Shown here one piece after another: positions 7,736 through 13,399 of a stretch of 19,453 nucleotides of DNA. Position 1 is the stretch's first letter; each line of letters begins with the position of its first letter. The stretch spans positions 1 through 19,453 of the forward strand of contig CAZMHJ010000015.1 of assembly GCA_964566075.1 (NCBI GenBank), written 5' to 3'. The position numbers and the translations under genes were made by a program. Below the pieces are notes generated by a model. It saw nothing but the letters and a program-made list of their open reading frames with translations, did no database searches and was not told the DNA's origin. Origin of the DNA: CAZMHJ01 sp964566075. GTDB taxonomy: Bacteria > Patescibacteriota > Saccharimonadia > Saccharimonadales > CAIOMD01.

Positions 7736-8806
7736 ATGGCAGAAGCGCAGGTTCAGCTTGGTATCAAAACACTTGATACTGAACAGCGCTCTCGTTTTTT
7801 GGAACAGCATGATCAAATACTGCCCGCAGATGGCGGTATTTTAATACAGCCTAATAATAGCTACGAGTCATACTTGCAGATGCAAAAAGTTTGGCTCGAT
7901 GCCAATGGGGCAGAGGATTTATACCGCATACACGATAGCCTCAAGGACGAAGTAATGCCTCGCTATTTGAGTGCAGCAGGGTGGGCTGCAGCCGAAGCGG
8001 CTATCGTTGGCGCATGGCCAACGAGCGAACGATTACAACTGTTGCGTCAAGGCATAGTTTGTTGGGAAAAAGCAATACAAACACAACTTGCTTTTAATAA
8101 AACTGAAAAACCGCATTTGGTTGAGCACTCAGCACCGTACAGAATAGCACTTGATTTAGCTGTAATTCCGCTACTTGAAGGACTTATTTTAGGCCATGTA
8201 ACTGAAGAAATGTGCCGTAATGCATATGTTGATTGCCTTGAAGTAGCTCGTGCTAATGCCGAGCAGCTTGAACATGCAAAAGCTGATATGGATGTTGAGC
8301 GTTACGCGGATCATGTAGGCTTTGCTCATGAATGTAACGCACTACTTGCCCTCAACCGTGTGCAGTCAAAAGACTGGTTTGCGCTACCAACCATCGCACG
8401 TGCCGACAGCGGTTATTATCACCCCGAACAAACACATGACTTATTAGTTGTCAGAAGGCGTGCTGGAGAAGTACAAAGTGTTGTACCGGTAGAAGTTAAG
8501 GCAAAGGCGAGCCTTAGGGATAGGAAACGTTACTTGGCATTAATTGTGCGCGGCAAAATGCATTTATGTGATAACAAGCACGACCCACTGGATACCTTTT
8601 ATGCTATTGCTGCCGTTGAGGCGGGTACCGCTAGTACAAAACAAATTACAGTAGCTCACGAGGTATCACAGCGATTCATGAATATGATTAAAGACTATTA
8701 TAGTGGCCAAGAATTGGGTGGGATAGCTACGGCAGCAACCATTACTCGTTTCCATGACCGTTCGGTAGTAGCTGAGCGTCATCCCGGTCTATCTATCACC
8801 GCTTGA
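7736..8806 (+). CDS. Unknown protein with possible PD-(D/E)XK nuclease core
   Basis: I do not recognise this 356-residue protein as a named family. It has no signal peptide or membrane segment and appears soluble. The C-terminal third contains YYHPEQTHDLLVV, a short charged turn, then VPVEVKAKAS. D235, E253 and K255 are spaced D-x17-E-x-K within predicted beta strands, the layout of the PD-(D/E)XK nuclease fold. The rest is rich in helix and contains several Trp and Cys residues. The ATG at 7736 has a very strong AGGAGGG (7726-7732) only three bases upstream. It stands apart from ftsK (81-base gap) and from the rpsF operon. The nuclease assignment is inference from one motif. Confidence 0.75.
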   Translation: MAEAQVQLGIKTLDTEQRSRFLEQHDQILPADGGILIQPNNSYESYLQMQKVWLDANGAEDLYRIHDSLKDEVMPRYLSAAGWAAAEAAIVGAWPTSERLQLLRQGIVCWEKAIQTQLAFNKTEKPHLVEHSAPYRIALDLAVIPLLEGLILGHVTEEMCRNAYVDCLEVARANAEQLEHAKADMDVERYADHVGFAHECNALLALNRVQSKDWFALPTIARADSGYYHPEQTHDLLVVRRRAGEVQSVVPVEVKAKASLRDRKRYLALIVRGKMHLCDNKHDPLDTFYAIAAVEAGTASTKQITVAHEVSQRFMNMIKDYYSGQELGGIATAATITRFHDRSVVAERHPGLSITA

Positions 8807-8859
8807 CTAACAGGGGTTACTATAACTACCTAAGAATAAAATGCGTATTTGTCTGCGCT

Positions 8860-8939
8860 AGAATGGCCATATAGCGTGTTTCTTCTTTTGTTGTATCACC
8901 AATACAACTCAATCAGACAACACGTTATCTGACCATTCT
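8860..8939 (+). other. Long imperfect hairpin, possible structured RNA
   Basis: The gap 8807-9062 has no gene. Arms 8860-8880 and 8919-8939 (21 bases each) pair with 18 Watson-Crick pairs, one G-U and two mismatches. An apical stem GTTGTAT (8890-8896) with ATACAAC (8902-8908) encloses a CACCA loop. No T-run follows, so it is not a standard terminator for the preceding gene. The 8874 G/8925 T wobble is compatible with RNA. It could be a 3'-end stem, a small RNA, or a relic of an inverted-repeat element. Confidence 0.55.
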
Positions 8940-8953
8940 CCCATCATCCAAAT

Positions 8954-8991
8954 TTGACACACTTTATTTTTAGGTTGTTATAGGGTACAAT
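8954..8991 (+). promoter_or_regulatory. Promoter region of the rpsF operon
   Basis: TTGACA lies at 8954-8959. Candidate -10 elements are TGtTATAGG (8976-8984, 19-base spacing) and TACAAT (8986-8991, too far from this -35 unless another is used). I cannot decide between them. Either gives an rpsF leader of about 60-70 bases. Confidence 0.55.
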
Positions 8992-8997
8992 AACAGG

Positions 8998-9049
8998 GTT
9001 ACTAAATCTTTCAGGTTATCACCACTCGGGGAGATAGCCGGAATCTAAC
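8998..9049 (+). promoter_or_regulatory. rpsF leader resembling the S6:S18 autoregulatory motif
   Basis: GGTTATC (9014-9020) pairs with GATAGCC (9033-9039), enclosing CACC and a G-rich loop. A shorter outer GTTA/TAAC stem (8998-9001 with 9046-9049) closes the element. A CCG triplet (9038-9040) follows the inner stem. S6:S18 leaders in many phyla use a stem with a bulge and a CCG box bound by the S6-S18 protein pair, and both proteins are encoded just downstream. The match is by eye. Confidence 0.45.
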
Positions 9050-9062
9050 GGAAGGAGTACTC

Positions 9063-9440
9063 GTGCAAAATTACGAGATTGCCGTGCTGTATCATCCAGA
9101 TCTAGAAATTGATCTAGAAAAAGCAGCTCAAAAAGTTACCAAAATCATTACCGATAACGGTGGTAAGATTACTGGTGACGACAACTGGGGCAAGCGCAAG
9201 CTTGCATACAAAATTAAGGGTCACGACCACGCTGTATATGTATTTTATGCAGTCGAAATGCCTGCTGATGCAGTCAAAAAGGTTGAAGCAATCCTTAACA
9301 TCACTGACGAAGTAATCCGCTTTTTGATTACCAAGCCAGACACCAAGGCTATTGCCAAGGCAGAAGCATTCCGTGCTGCTCGCGCTAAAAAGCAAGCTGC
9401 TCGCGAAGAAAAAGCAGACAAAGACGAATCAGAAGAATAA
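9063..9440 (+). CDS. rpsF: 30S ribosomal protein S6
   Basis: S6 pairs with S18 on the 30S platform. The 125-residue product starts NYEIAVLYHPDLE, has DNWGKRKLAYKIKGHDHAVYVFY as the strand/RNA-binding core, and ends the S6 fold around TDEVIRFLITKP. A tail of about 25 residues rich in Lys, Ala and Glu extends beyond the usual 95-100 residues. The start codon is GTG at 9063, supported by AAGGAG at 9052-9057. It is the first gene of an rpsF-ssb-rpsR cluster, the common bacterial order. Confidence 0.97.
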   Translation: MQNYEIAVLYHPDLEIDLEKAAQKVTKIITDNGGKITGDDNWGKRKLAYKIKGHDHAVYVFYAVEMPADAVKKVEAILNITDEVIRFLITKPDTKAIAKAEAFRAARAKKQAAREEKADKDESEE

Positions 9441-9469
9441 GATAGTACTAATAAGCGAGGGATTTTGAC

Positions 9470-9910
9470 ATGGCACGAAGTTTTAATCAGGTGGTATTAA
9501 TGGGAAACCTAACCCGTGACCCAGAACTGCGCAGTACGCCAAATGGCCAAAGTGTTTGTAGCTTTAGCTTGGCACTTAACCGTAGCTATAAAGGCTCGGA
9601 TGGTAACTGGCAAGAGGCAACCGATTATGTTGATGTTACCGCGTGGGGCCCGCTCGGCGAGCGCGTTTCACAGTATGTTACCAAAGGACGCCCAGTACTC
9701 GTCAGCGGACGCTTACAGAGCCGAAGCTGGGAGCAGGATGGCCAAAAGCGCAGCAAAGTTGAAGTTGTTGCCCAAGATGTAACCTTCTTAGGTGGCCGTG
9801 GTGAAGGTGATGCACCAGCCCCAGCTGCCAGCAGCGATACCAAGAACAAAGATGTCGTCATCGAAGACATCAGTGATGAACCTATCGACCTATCAGAAAT
9901 CCCATTTTAA
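9470..9910 (+). CDS. ssb: Single-stranded DNA-binding protein
   Basis: SSB coats single-stranded DNA during replication, repair and recombination. The 146 residues comprise an OB fold (about 1-108), starting MARSFNQVVLMGNLTRDPEL and including TDYVDVTAWGPLGERVSQY and VSGRLQSRSWEQDGQKRS. A short flexible linker and an acidic tail ending DLSEIPF follow. The last residues match the protein-docking tip (xDIPF-type) of bacterial SSBs. The ATG at 9470 has a GAGG-type site just upstream. It sits between rpsF and rpsR, with 29 and 10 bases of spacing, and is co-transcribed. Confidence 0.97.
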   Translation: MARSFNQVVLMGNLTRDPELRSTPNGQSVCSFSLALNRSYKGSDGNWQEATDYVDVTAWGPLGERVSQYVTKGRPVLVSGRLQSRSWEQDGQKRSKVEVVAQDVTFLGGRGEGDAPAPAASSDTKNKDVVIEDISDEPIDLSEIPF

Positions 9911-9920
9911 GGAGTAAATA

Positions 9921-10127
9921 ATGGCTAAAAATAAGCGAAAGCAAGTAACTGGAACCGTCTATTTTGACTACAAAGACGTCAAAACCTTGCAACGATACGT
10001 AAACCAATTCGGACAAATCGAAGTACGCAAGCGTACTGGTTTAACCGAAATGCAGCAACGCCGCCTTGCAAAAGCAATTAAGCGTGCTCGTCACATTGCA
10101 CTATTACCATTCGTAGCACATAACTAA
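9921..10127 (+). CDS. rpsR: 30S ribosomal protein S18
   Basis: S18 binds S6 and the 16S rRNA platform. The 68-residue protein shows VYFDYKDVKTLQRYVNQFGQIEVRKRTGLT and LAKAIKRARHIALLPF, the classic S18 core, with a short basic N-terminus. The ATG at 9921 has AAGGAG at 9909-9914, overlapping the ssb stop codon, which implies tight coupling to ssb. Confidence 0.97.
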   Translation: MAKNKRKQVTGTVYFDYKDVKTLQRYVNQFGQIEVRKRTGLTEMQQRRLAKAIKRARHIALLPFVAHN

Positions 10128-10130
10128 TCA

Positions 10131-10150
10131 TTACCCACTTGGGTAAGGGG
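10131..10150 (+). promoter_or_regulatory. Hairpin abutting the RBS of the 89-residue gene
   Basis: TTACCC (10131-10136) and GGGTAA (10141-10146) form a perfect 6-bp stem with an ACTT loop. The 3' arm overlaps the start of the purine-rich ribosome site AAGGGG (10145-10150), so folding could limit initiation at 10157. The functional reading is inference. Confidence 0.45.
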
Positions 10151-10156
10151 GTGTAT

Positions 10157-10426
10157 ATGGACGTTCAGGATAAAAAAACAATTGCAGATGCAATCTTTAA
10201 GAAGTTAAATCCTCATTTTAGCGCCTTACTTGGTACGAATCAGGGATTTGGTTTTCAAACTTCCGGTGGTAATTTTACGCAAGATATGTCCATTGCCCTC
10301 AAAGAATGGTTTGAGCATGATGACTCAACAAAGCTAGAGGCACTGTTAAGAACGGCTCAGCTTACCAATGCACTATCAGAACAAGAACTCGATTCTTTTC
10401 TTGATCAAATTGAAGCGACAAAGTAA
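10157..10426 (+). CDS. Small acidic protein of unknown function
   Basis: I do not recognise this 89-residue soluble protein. It begins MDVQDKKTIADAIFKKLNPHF, has a glycine-rich middle (GTNQGFGFQTSGG), and ends in helical, acidic sequence (LSEQELDSFLDQIEA). The ATG at 10157 is preferred over TTG 10139 and GTG 10151 because AAGGGG (10145-10150) is well placed. It lies between rpsR and efp in the same direction with gaps of 29 and 13 bases, so it is very likely part of the ribosomal operon. No catalytic motif is visible. Confidence 0.8.
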   Translation: MDVQDKKTIADAIFKKLNPHFSALLGTNQGFGFQTSGGNFTQDMSIALKEWFEHDDSTKLEALLRTAQLTNALSEQELDSFLDQIEATK

Positions 10427-10439
10427 TAAGGAAAACACC

Positions 10440-11006
10440 ATGGCATTTGGCATTACAGATCTAAAAAAAGGTACCGTGTTTAAGCTGGACGGTACACCAT
10501 ACCGCGTACTCGAGTATAACCAAAAGGTTATGGGCCGTGGTGGTTCTATTGTTGGCGTCCGTATTAAGAGTCTTATCGATGGTAAAGTGCTCGAAAAAAC
10601 CTTTAAAGGTAACGAAGCGGTCGAACCAGCTGATGTTGGCTACCAGAACGTTCAGTACCTCTATAACGACGGCGCAAAATTCTACTTTATGGATAATGAT
10701 ACCTATGAGCAAATCGAGGTTTCAGCTGACCTAGTTGGTGATTATGCTGGCTACCTAAAAGAGGGTGATGTTGTTAAGTCGCAGACGTTTGAAGGCCAGG
10801 TAATTAACATTGAACCGCCAAAAAATGTTTATCTAGAAGTAACTTACACCGAAACCGTTGTTAAGGGCGATACTACCAGTAGTGTACTTAAAGACGCTAC
10901 GCTTGAAACCGGTATAACGGTTAAAGTTCCTGCTTTTATAAAGCAAGGTGATGTTATTAGTGTCGATACCGAAACGGGCGCCTACCGCGAACGTAAAAAA
11001 GATTAG
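10440..11006 (+). CDS. efp: Translation elongation factor P
   Basis: EF-P enters the ribosomal E site and relieves stalling at polyproline stretches. The 188 residues give three beta-barrel domains. The N-terminal KOW-like part starts MAFGITDLKKGTVFKLDG, the middle OB domain has VQYLYNDGAKFYFMDNDTYEQ, and the C-terminal domain has LEVTYTETVVKGDT and ETGITVKVPAFIKQGDVI. The loop that carries the modified Lys34 in E. coli (PGKG) reads M-G-R33-G-G here, so the tip residue is Arg and the preceding Pro is Met. The ATG at 10440 follows TAAGGAAA. It starts 13 bases after the 89-residue gene. Confidence 0.96.
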   Translation: MAFGITDLKKGTVFKLDGTPYRVLEYNQKVMGRGGSIVGVRIKSLIDGKVLEKTFKGNEAVEPADVGYQNVQYLYNDGAKFYFMDNDTYEQIEVSADLVGDYAGYLKEGDVVKSQTFEGQVINIEPPKNVYLEVTYTETVVKGDTTSSVLKDATLETGITVKVPAFIKQGDVISVDTETGAYRERKKD

Positions 11007-11068
11007 CCAAATAGGTGTATACTAGTTTTATATTTACAAAATAAAACGATCTCAAAAAGGAGAAATCC

Positions 11069-11230
11069 ATGGTACAACGATCATTTGAATTAACTGAAGT
11101 TGATGCGATTGAGCTCGGTGACCGAGCTGTTGAAGTAATGGAGCAGCAAGACGCCCAAGAGCGGCTTATGATTGCACAAGCCTCGGCCCGTTTGGCCGTT
11201 GCCGAGAGTATTTCTGTCGACGCAGCGTAA
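11069..11230 (+). CDS. 53-residue small protein, unknown
   Basis: This short reading frame starts at ATG 11069 with an excellent AAGGAG site (11057-11062, six-base spacing) and ends at TAA 11228-11230, 12 bases before the tlyA ATG. The product begins MVQRSFELTEVDAIELGDR and ends AVAESISVDAA. It is acidic, Ala-rich and predicted helical, with no cysteine, signal or membrane segment. A possible -10 (TATACT, 11018-11023) lies upstream. The ribosome site and tight linkage to tlyA argue that it is real; I cannot assign a function. Confidence 0.65.
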   Translation: MVQRSFELTEVDAIELGDRAVEVMEQQDAQERLMIAQASARLAVAESISVDAA

Positions 11231-11242
11231 TCTGAATTGAAA

Positions 11243-11962
11243 ATGGCAAAATTACGACTTGACCACGCGCTGGTACAAAAAGGGCTGGTTACAAGCCGTT
11301 CGCAAGCTGAAAATTATATTAAACTCGGTGTCGTATTTGTTGATAAAAAACAGATTACTAAACCGGGTTTTTTTGTTGCCGAGAGTGCTCACCTTGAAGT
11401 CCGCCAAGCCGAGCAATATGTTAGCCGGGCTGGCCTAAAGCTTGCCAGTGTTGCAGATGTTCTACGTCTTAATTTTAAAGACAAAGTAGTACTTGATGTT
11501 GGTAGTAGCACCGGTGGATTTACTGACTATGCACTTAAACATGGTGCACAAAAAGTATTCGCAGTCGACGTAGGCACCGATCAATTACATCCTAGTCTGC
11601 ACGACAACGAGCGCATTGAGTTACACGAACAAACCGACATTCGTGATTTTACACCTGTTACACGGCTCGATATTGTCGTTATAGACGTATCATTTATTAG
11701 TCTGCGTGATATATTGCCACACATTGCTTCTATCAGTGGTAAAAACACACAAATTGCTGCCATGGTAAAGCCTCAGTTTGAGGCTGGCGACAACACAAAA
11801 CATAAGGGTGTGATAAAAAATGATGCAGTTCGTCGTCAAATCTTAAAGGATTTTGAACAATGGGTAAAAAAGTATTTCGTGGTGATTGCAAAACATGACT
11901 CAGAGGTTGCTGGTGCTAAAGGGAACAGAGAGCGATTTTATCTCTTACAGTTGACAAAATAG
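11243..11962 (+). CDS. tlyA: TlyA-family rRNA 2'-O-methyltransferase
   Basis: TlyA (the hemolysin-A family) uses S-adenosylmethionine to 2'-O-methylate rRNA; in mycobacteria it acts on both subunits and affects capreomycin sensitivity. The 239-residue product has an N-terminal S4 RNA-binding domain (LRLDHALVQKGLVTSRSQAENYI) and an FtsJ-like Rossmann domain with SAM motif D85-VGSSTGGF93 and VVIDVSFISL. K66, D148, K176 (MVKPQF) and E230 fit the K-D-K-E tetrad of this fold. The ATG at 11243 gives the usual MAKLRLD start; a TTG at 11237 would add two residues. No Shine-Dalgarno is seen, so coupling to the 53-residue ORF is likely. Confidence 0.93.
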   Translation: MAKLRLDHALVQKGLVTSRSQAENYIKLGVVFVDKKQITKPGFFVAESAHLEVRQAEQYVSRAGLKLASVADVLRLNFKDKVVLDVGSSTGGFTDYALKHGAQKVFAVDVGTDQLHPSLHDNERIELHEQTDIRDFTPVTRLDIVVIDVSFISLRDILPHIASISGKNTQIAAMVKPQFEAGDNTKHKGVIKNDAVRRQILKDFEQWVKKYFVVIAKHDSEVAGAKGNRERFYLLQLTK

Positions 11963-11979
11963 CAATAAAATGCTAATGT
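11951..11979 (+). promoter_or_regulatory. Promoter inside the tlyA 3' end, possibly leaderless
   Basis: A perfect TTGACA (11951-11956) and TAATGT (11974-11979) are separated by 17 bases, with TG at 11971-11972 extending the -10. The expected start (11985-11986) is at or one base before the ATG at 11986, and no Shine-Dalgarno exists, so the transcript would be leaderless. Confidence 0.7.
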
Positions 11980-11985
11980 TAAAGC

Positions 11986-12423
11986 ATGTCAGAAAACATC
12001 AAAAACATTGCAGAAACACAACTTACTACCGACGTAATTCAAGAGCGACTTGATAGTGCATTAGCGTCAGTAGACTACTTTAAAGCACGCGATGCTGAAG
12101 GGTTTGTAACCACAGCGCGAACGGCAGAAGTGCAAATTAATAACCGAAGCTACGAAGTTAGTACAACCGAATTAGCACACGAAGGTCATGCTTTTAAAAC
12201 AGCTGAAATTCGTGCACTCAACTCAAGTGATGACGAAGATGCACGTGGCGCAGGAGCTACGACGATTGCTTGGGAACTATTACCAGGTGCAATTCGTATC
12301 ACCTATACAGGTTTTGAAAATGGTCGGTTGGTAACGAAAGATATGTTCGTTGCACAATCAGACACAGACGAATACCAACGTATTCTTGCTAAATTTGACG
12401 GTGTTATTACCGTCGTGGAGTAA
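11986..12423 (+). CDS. Hypothetical protein, 145 residues
   Basis: I do not recognise this family. The soluble protein has a helical N-terminal third (MSENIKNIAETQLTTDVIQE), then alternating polar/hydrophobic strands (TAEVQINNRSYEVSTTE; TIAWELLPGAIRITYTGFE; LVTKDMFVAQ) that suggest a small beta-rich domain. It has no Cys or Trp cluster and no signal peptide. Its promoter is TTGACA/TAATGT in the tlyA end, and the mRNA appears leaderless. The next gene starts 5 bases after its stop, using a GGAG in its last codons, so the two form an operon. Confidence 0.8.
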   Translation: MSENIKNIAETQLTTDVIQERLDSALASVDYFKARDAEGFVTTARTAEVQINNRSYEVSTTELAHEGHAFKTAEIRALNSSDDEDARGAGATTIAWELLPGAIRITYTGFENGRLVTKDMFVAQSDTDEYQRILAKFDGVITVVE

Positions 12424-12428
12424 CCCCC

Positions 12429-12680
12429 ATGAACGCACTTAACCACGAGTCGAATCATCCAAATTATGTACCTGGCAGAGGAGTCATAGACGAAGCTTCT
12501 GCGCGAGCAGAGTTTGATATGAAAATGTCGGGTGAAGGTCCTATTAGCCCTGAAGAAATGAAGCGACTTGAAGATGAATCACGCGAAATGAGTAAGCGTA
12601 ATAACCAGCGTGGCCGAATTAAGGCGAAACTTGGCGGCTTAGCGGCAAGTATCGTGAGTGGCGGCACGGTACGTCACTAA
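12429..12680 (+). CDS. Hypothetical small charged protein, 83 residues
   Basis: I do not recognise this protein. The N-terminus is polar (MNALNHESNHPNYVPGRG), the middle is a highly charged helix (SPEEMKRLEDESREMSKRNN), and the C-terminus is basic with a short hydrophobic patch (KLGGLAASIVSGG). The ATG at 12429 has GGAG at 12417-12420, which lies in the final codons of the upstream gene, and the two are co-translated. The charge pattern would suit a nucleic-acid or protein-binding accessory factor, but nothing identifies it. Confidence 0.75.
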   Translation: MNALNHESNHPNYVPGRGVIDEASARAEFDMKMSGEGPISPEEMKRLEDESREMSKRNNQRGRIKAKLGGLAASIVSGGTVRH

Positions 12681-12686
12681 GACAGC

Positions 12687-12714
12687 TTTACTTTTTCTTC
12701 TCCCGTAGTACATT
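12687..12714 (+). promoter_or_regulatory. Weak candidate promoter for the 177-residue gene
   Basis: TTTACT (12687-12692) and TACATT (12709-12714) are 16 bases apart in the 48-base gap before 12729. The leader would be only about 8 bases long. Match quality is moderate. Confidence 0.4.
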
Positions 12715-12728
12715 AGGTAGTACAGAGT

Positions 12729-13262
12729 ATGTCAATTGATCAAGCGCCACCCACAGAAACACGTCATGATTCGGTAATGAATTATCTTATTGGCGTGGGT
12801 CAAACAGTTCGCCGTGCAGAAAAGGAAGATTTAGTGCAAGCAGCGAACTCCGATTCGTTTGGATTACCGTATGTGTTAGCTATTTCGCCCGCAGGTAACT
12901 GCTCTACGATTTACATTGAGCAGTTAGGTACAGGTGAACAATATACGCTTATTCCTGATGCGCGAAACCCTTTAAATAGGCTTTTTGCGGGCTATGCTGA
13001 TGAAGTACGCTTTATGGTGCCACTTGGATTAGATGAGTTACGGATGCGTACGATTGAACATCATAATAGAACAGCACCACACATTGGCCCAGCAATTCCC
13101 GTGAATGCACAGAGTGATTTGCGGGTACTCGAGAGTTATGTCACGGATTTGCGTCCTCTAAGCCTTGAAGACTATCAGCGTATGCAGCAGGCATATGAGG
13201 GCTTACAAACCGAAAAACGACAAGGTTTTGGTTCGCGCATTCTATCCTTTTTTAAGAAGTAA
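12729..13262 (+). CDS. Hypothetical protein, 177 residues
   Basis: I do not recognise this protein. It is predicted to be soluble with mixed alpha/beta content: a helical start (VMNYLIGVGQTVRRAEKEDLVQ), a strand pair around LPYVLAISPAGNCSTIYIEQL, and a helical C-terminal half ending in a basic, aromatic patch (GFGSRILSFFKK) that could touch membrane or nucleic acid. There is one Cys and no signal peptide. It is AT-leaning (26 G/C in the 60 bases 12781-12840), in sharp contrast to the GC-rich gene that follows. Its stop is 4 bases before the -35 of the next promoter. Confidence 0.8.
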   Translation: MSIDQAPPTETRHDSVMNYLIGVGQTVRRAEKEDLVQAANSDSFGLPYVLAISPAGNCSTIYIEQLGTGEQYTLIPDARNPLNRLFAGYADEVRFMVPLGLDELRMRTIEHHNRTAPHIGPAIPVNAQSDLRVLESYVTDLRPLSLEDYQRMQQAYEGLQTEKRQGFGSRILSFFKK

Positions 13263-13266
13263 TATA

Positions 13267-13296
13267 TTGACAATTTAGTATAAATTATGCTATAAT
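13267..13296 (+). promoter_or_regulatory. Strong promoter of GC-rich unit 1
   Basis: TTGACA (13267-13272) and TATAAT (13291-13296) are both consensus, with an 18-base AT-rich spacer and TG at 13288-13289 extending the -10. This is the best promoter in the window, and it shares the TGcTATAAT form of the pnp and ftsK promoters. It is AT-rich and native in style although the gene it drives is GC-rich. Confidence 0.88.
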
Positions 13297-13305
13297 AGTA
13301 TAACT

Positions 13306-13372
13306 TTCGTCACCGTATGAGGGTGATGAGGGAGTACGGGGAGATTCCCCGAGTCGGGCGATAAAACGCCCG
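13306..13372 (+). promoter_or_regulatory. Three-hairpin GC-rich leader of unit 1
   Basis: Three consecutive stems fill the leader. TTCGTCACC (13306-13314) pairs with GGTGATGAG (13322-13330) with G-U pairs. CGGGGA (13337-13342) pairs with TCCCCG (13346-13351). CGGGCG (13355-13360) pairs with CGCCCG (13367-13372) around ATAAAA. It begins right after the transcription start. No strong Shine-Dalgarno lies before the ATG at 13400. I could not match it to a known riboswitch. Confidence 0.6.
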
Positions 13373-13399
13373 GCGCTCACATCGCGAGATTGGATTACC

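Noticed and set aside
8860..8939. Insertion-sequence terminal repeats
   Set aside because: The arms enclose only 38 bases, there is no transposase and no target duplication was seen.
11025..11047. Terminator between efp and the 53-residue ORF
   Set aside because: The GTTTTAT/ATAAAAC stem is AT-only with a 9-base loop and no T-run, so it is too weak to call.
13306..13399. Known riboswitch (c-di-AMP, glycine, cobalamin) in the GC-rich leaders
   Set aside because: I could not find the conserved core of any of these classes; the leaders are also shorter than c-di-AMP riboswitches.
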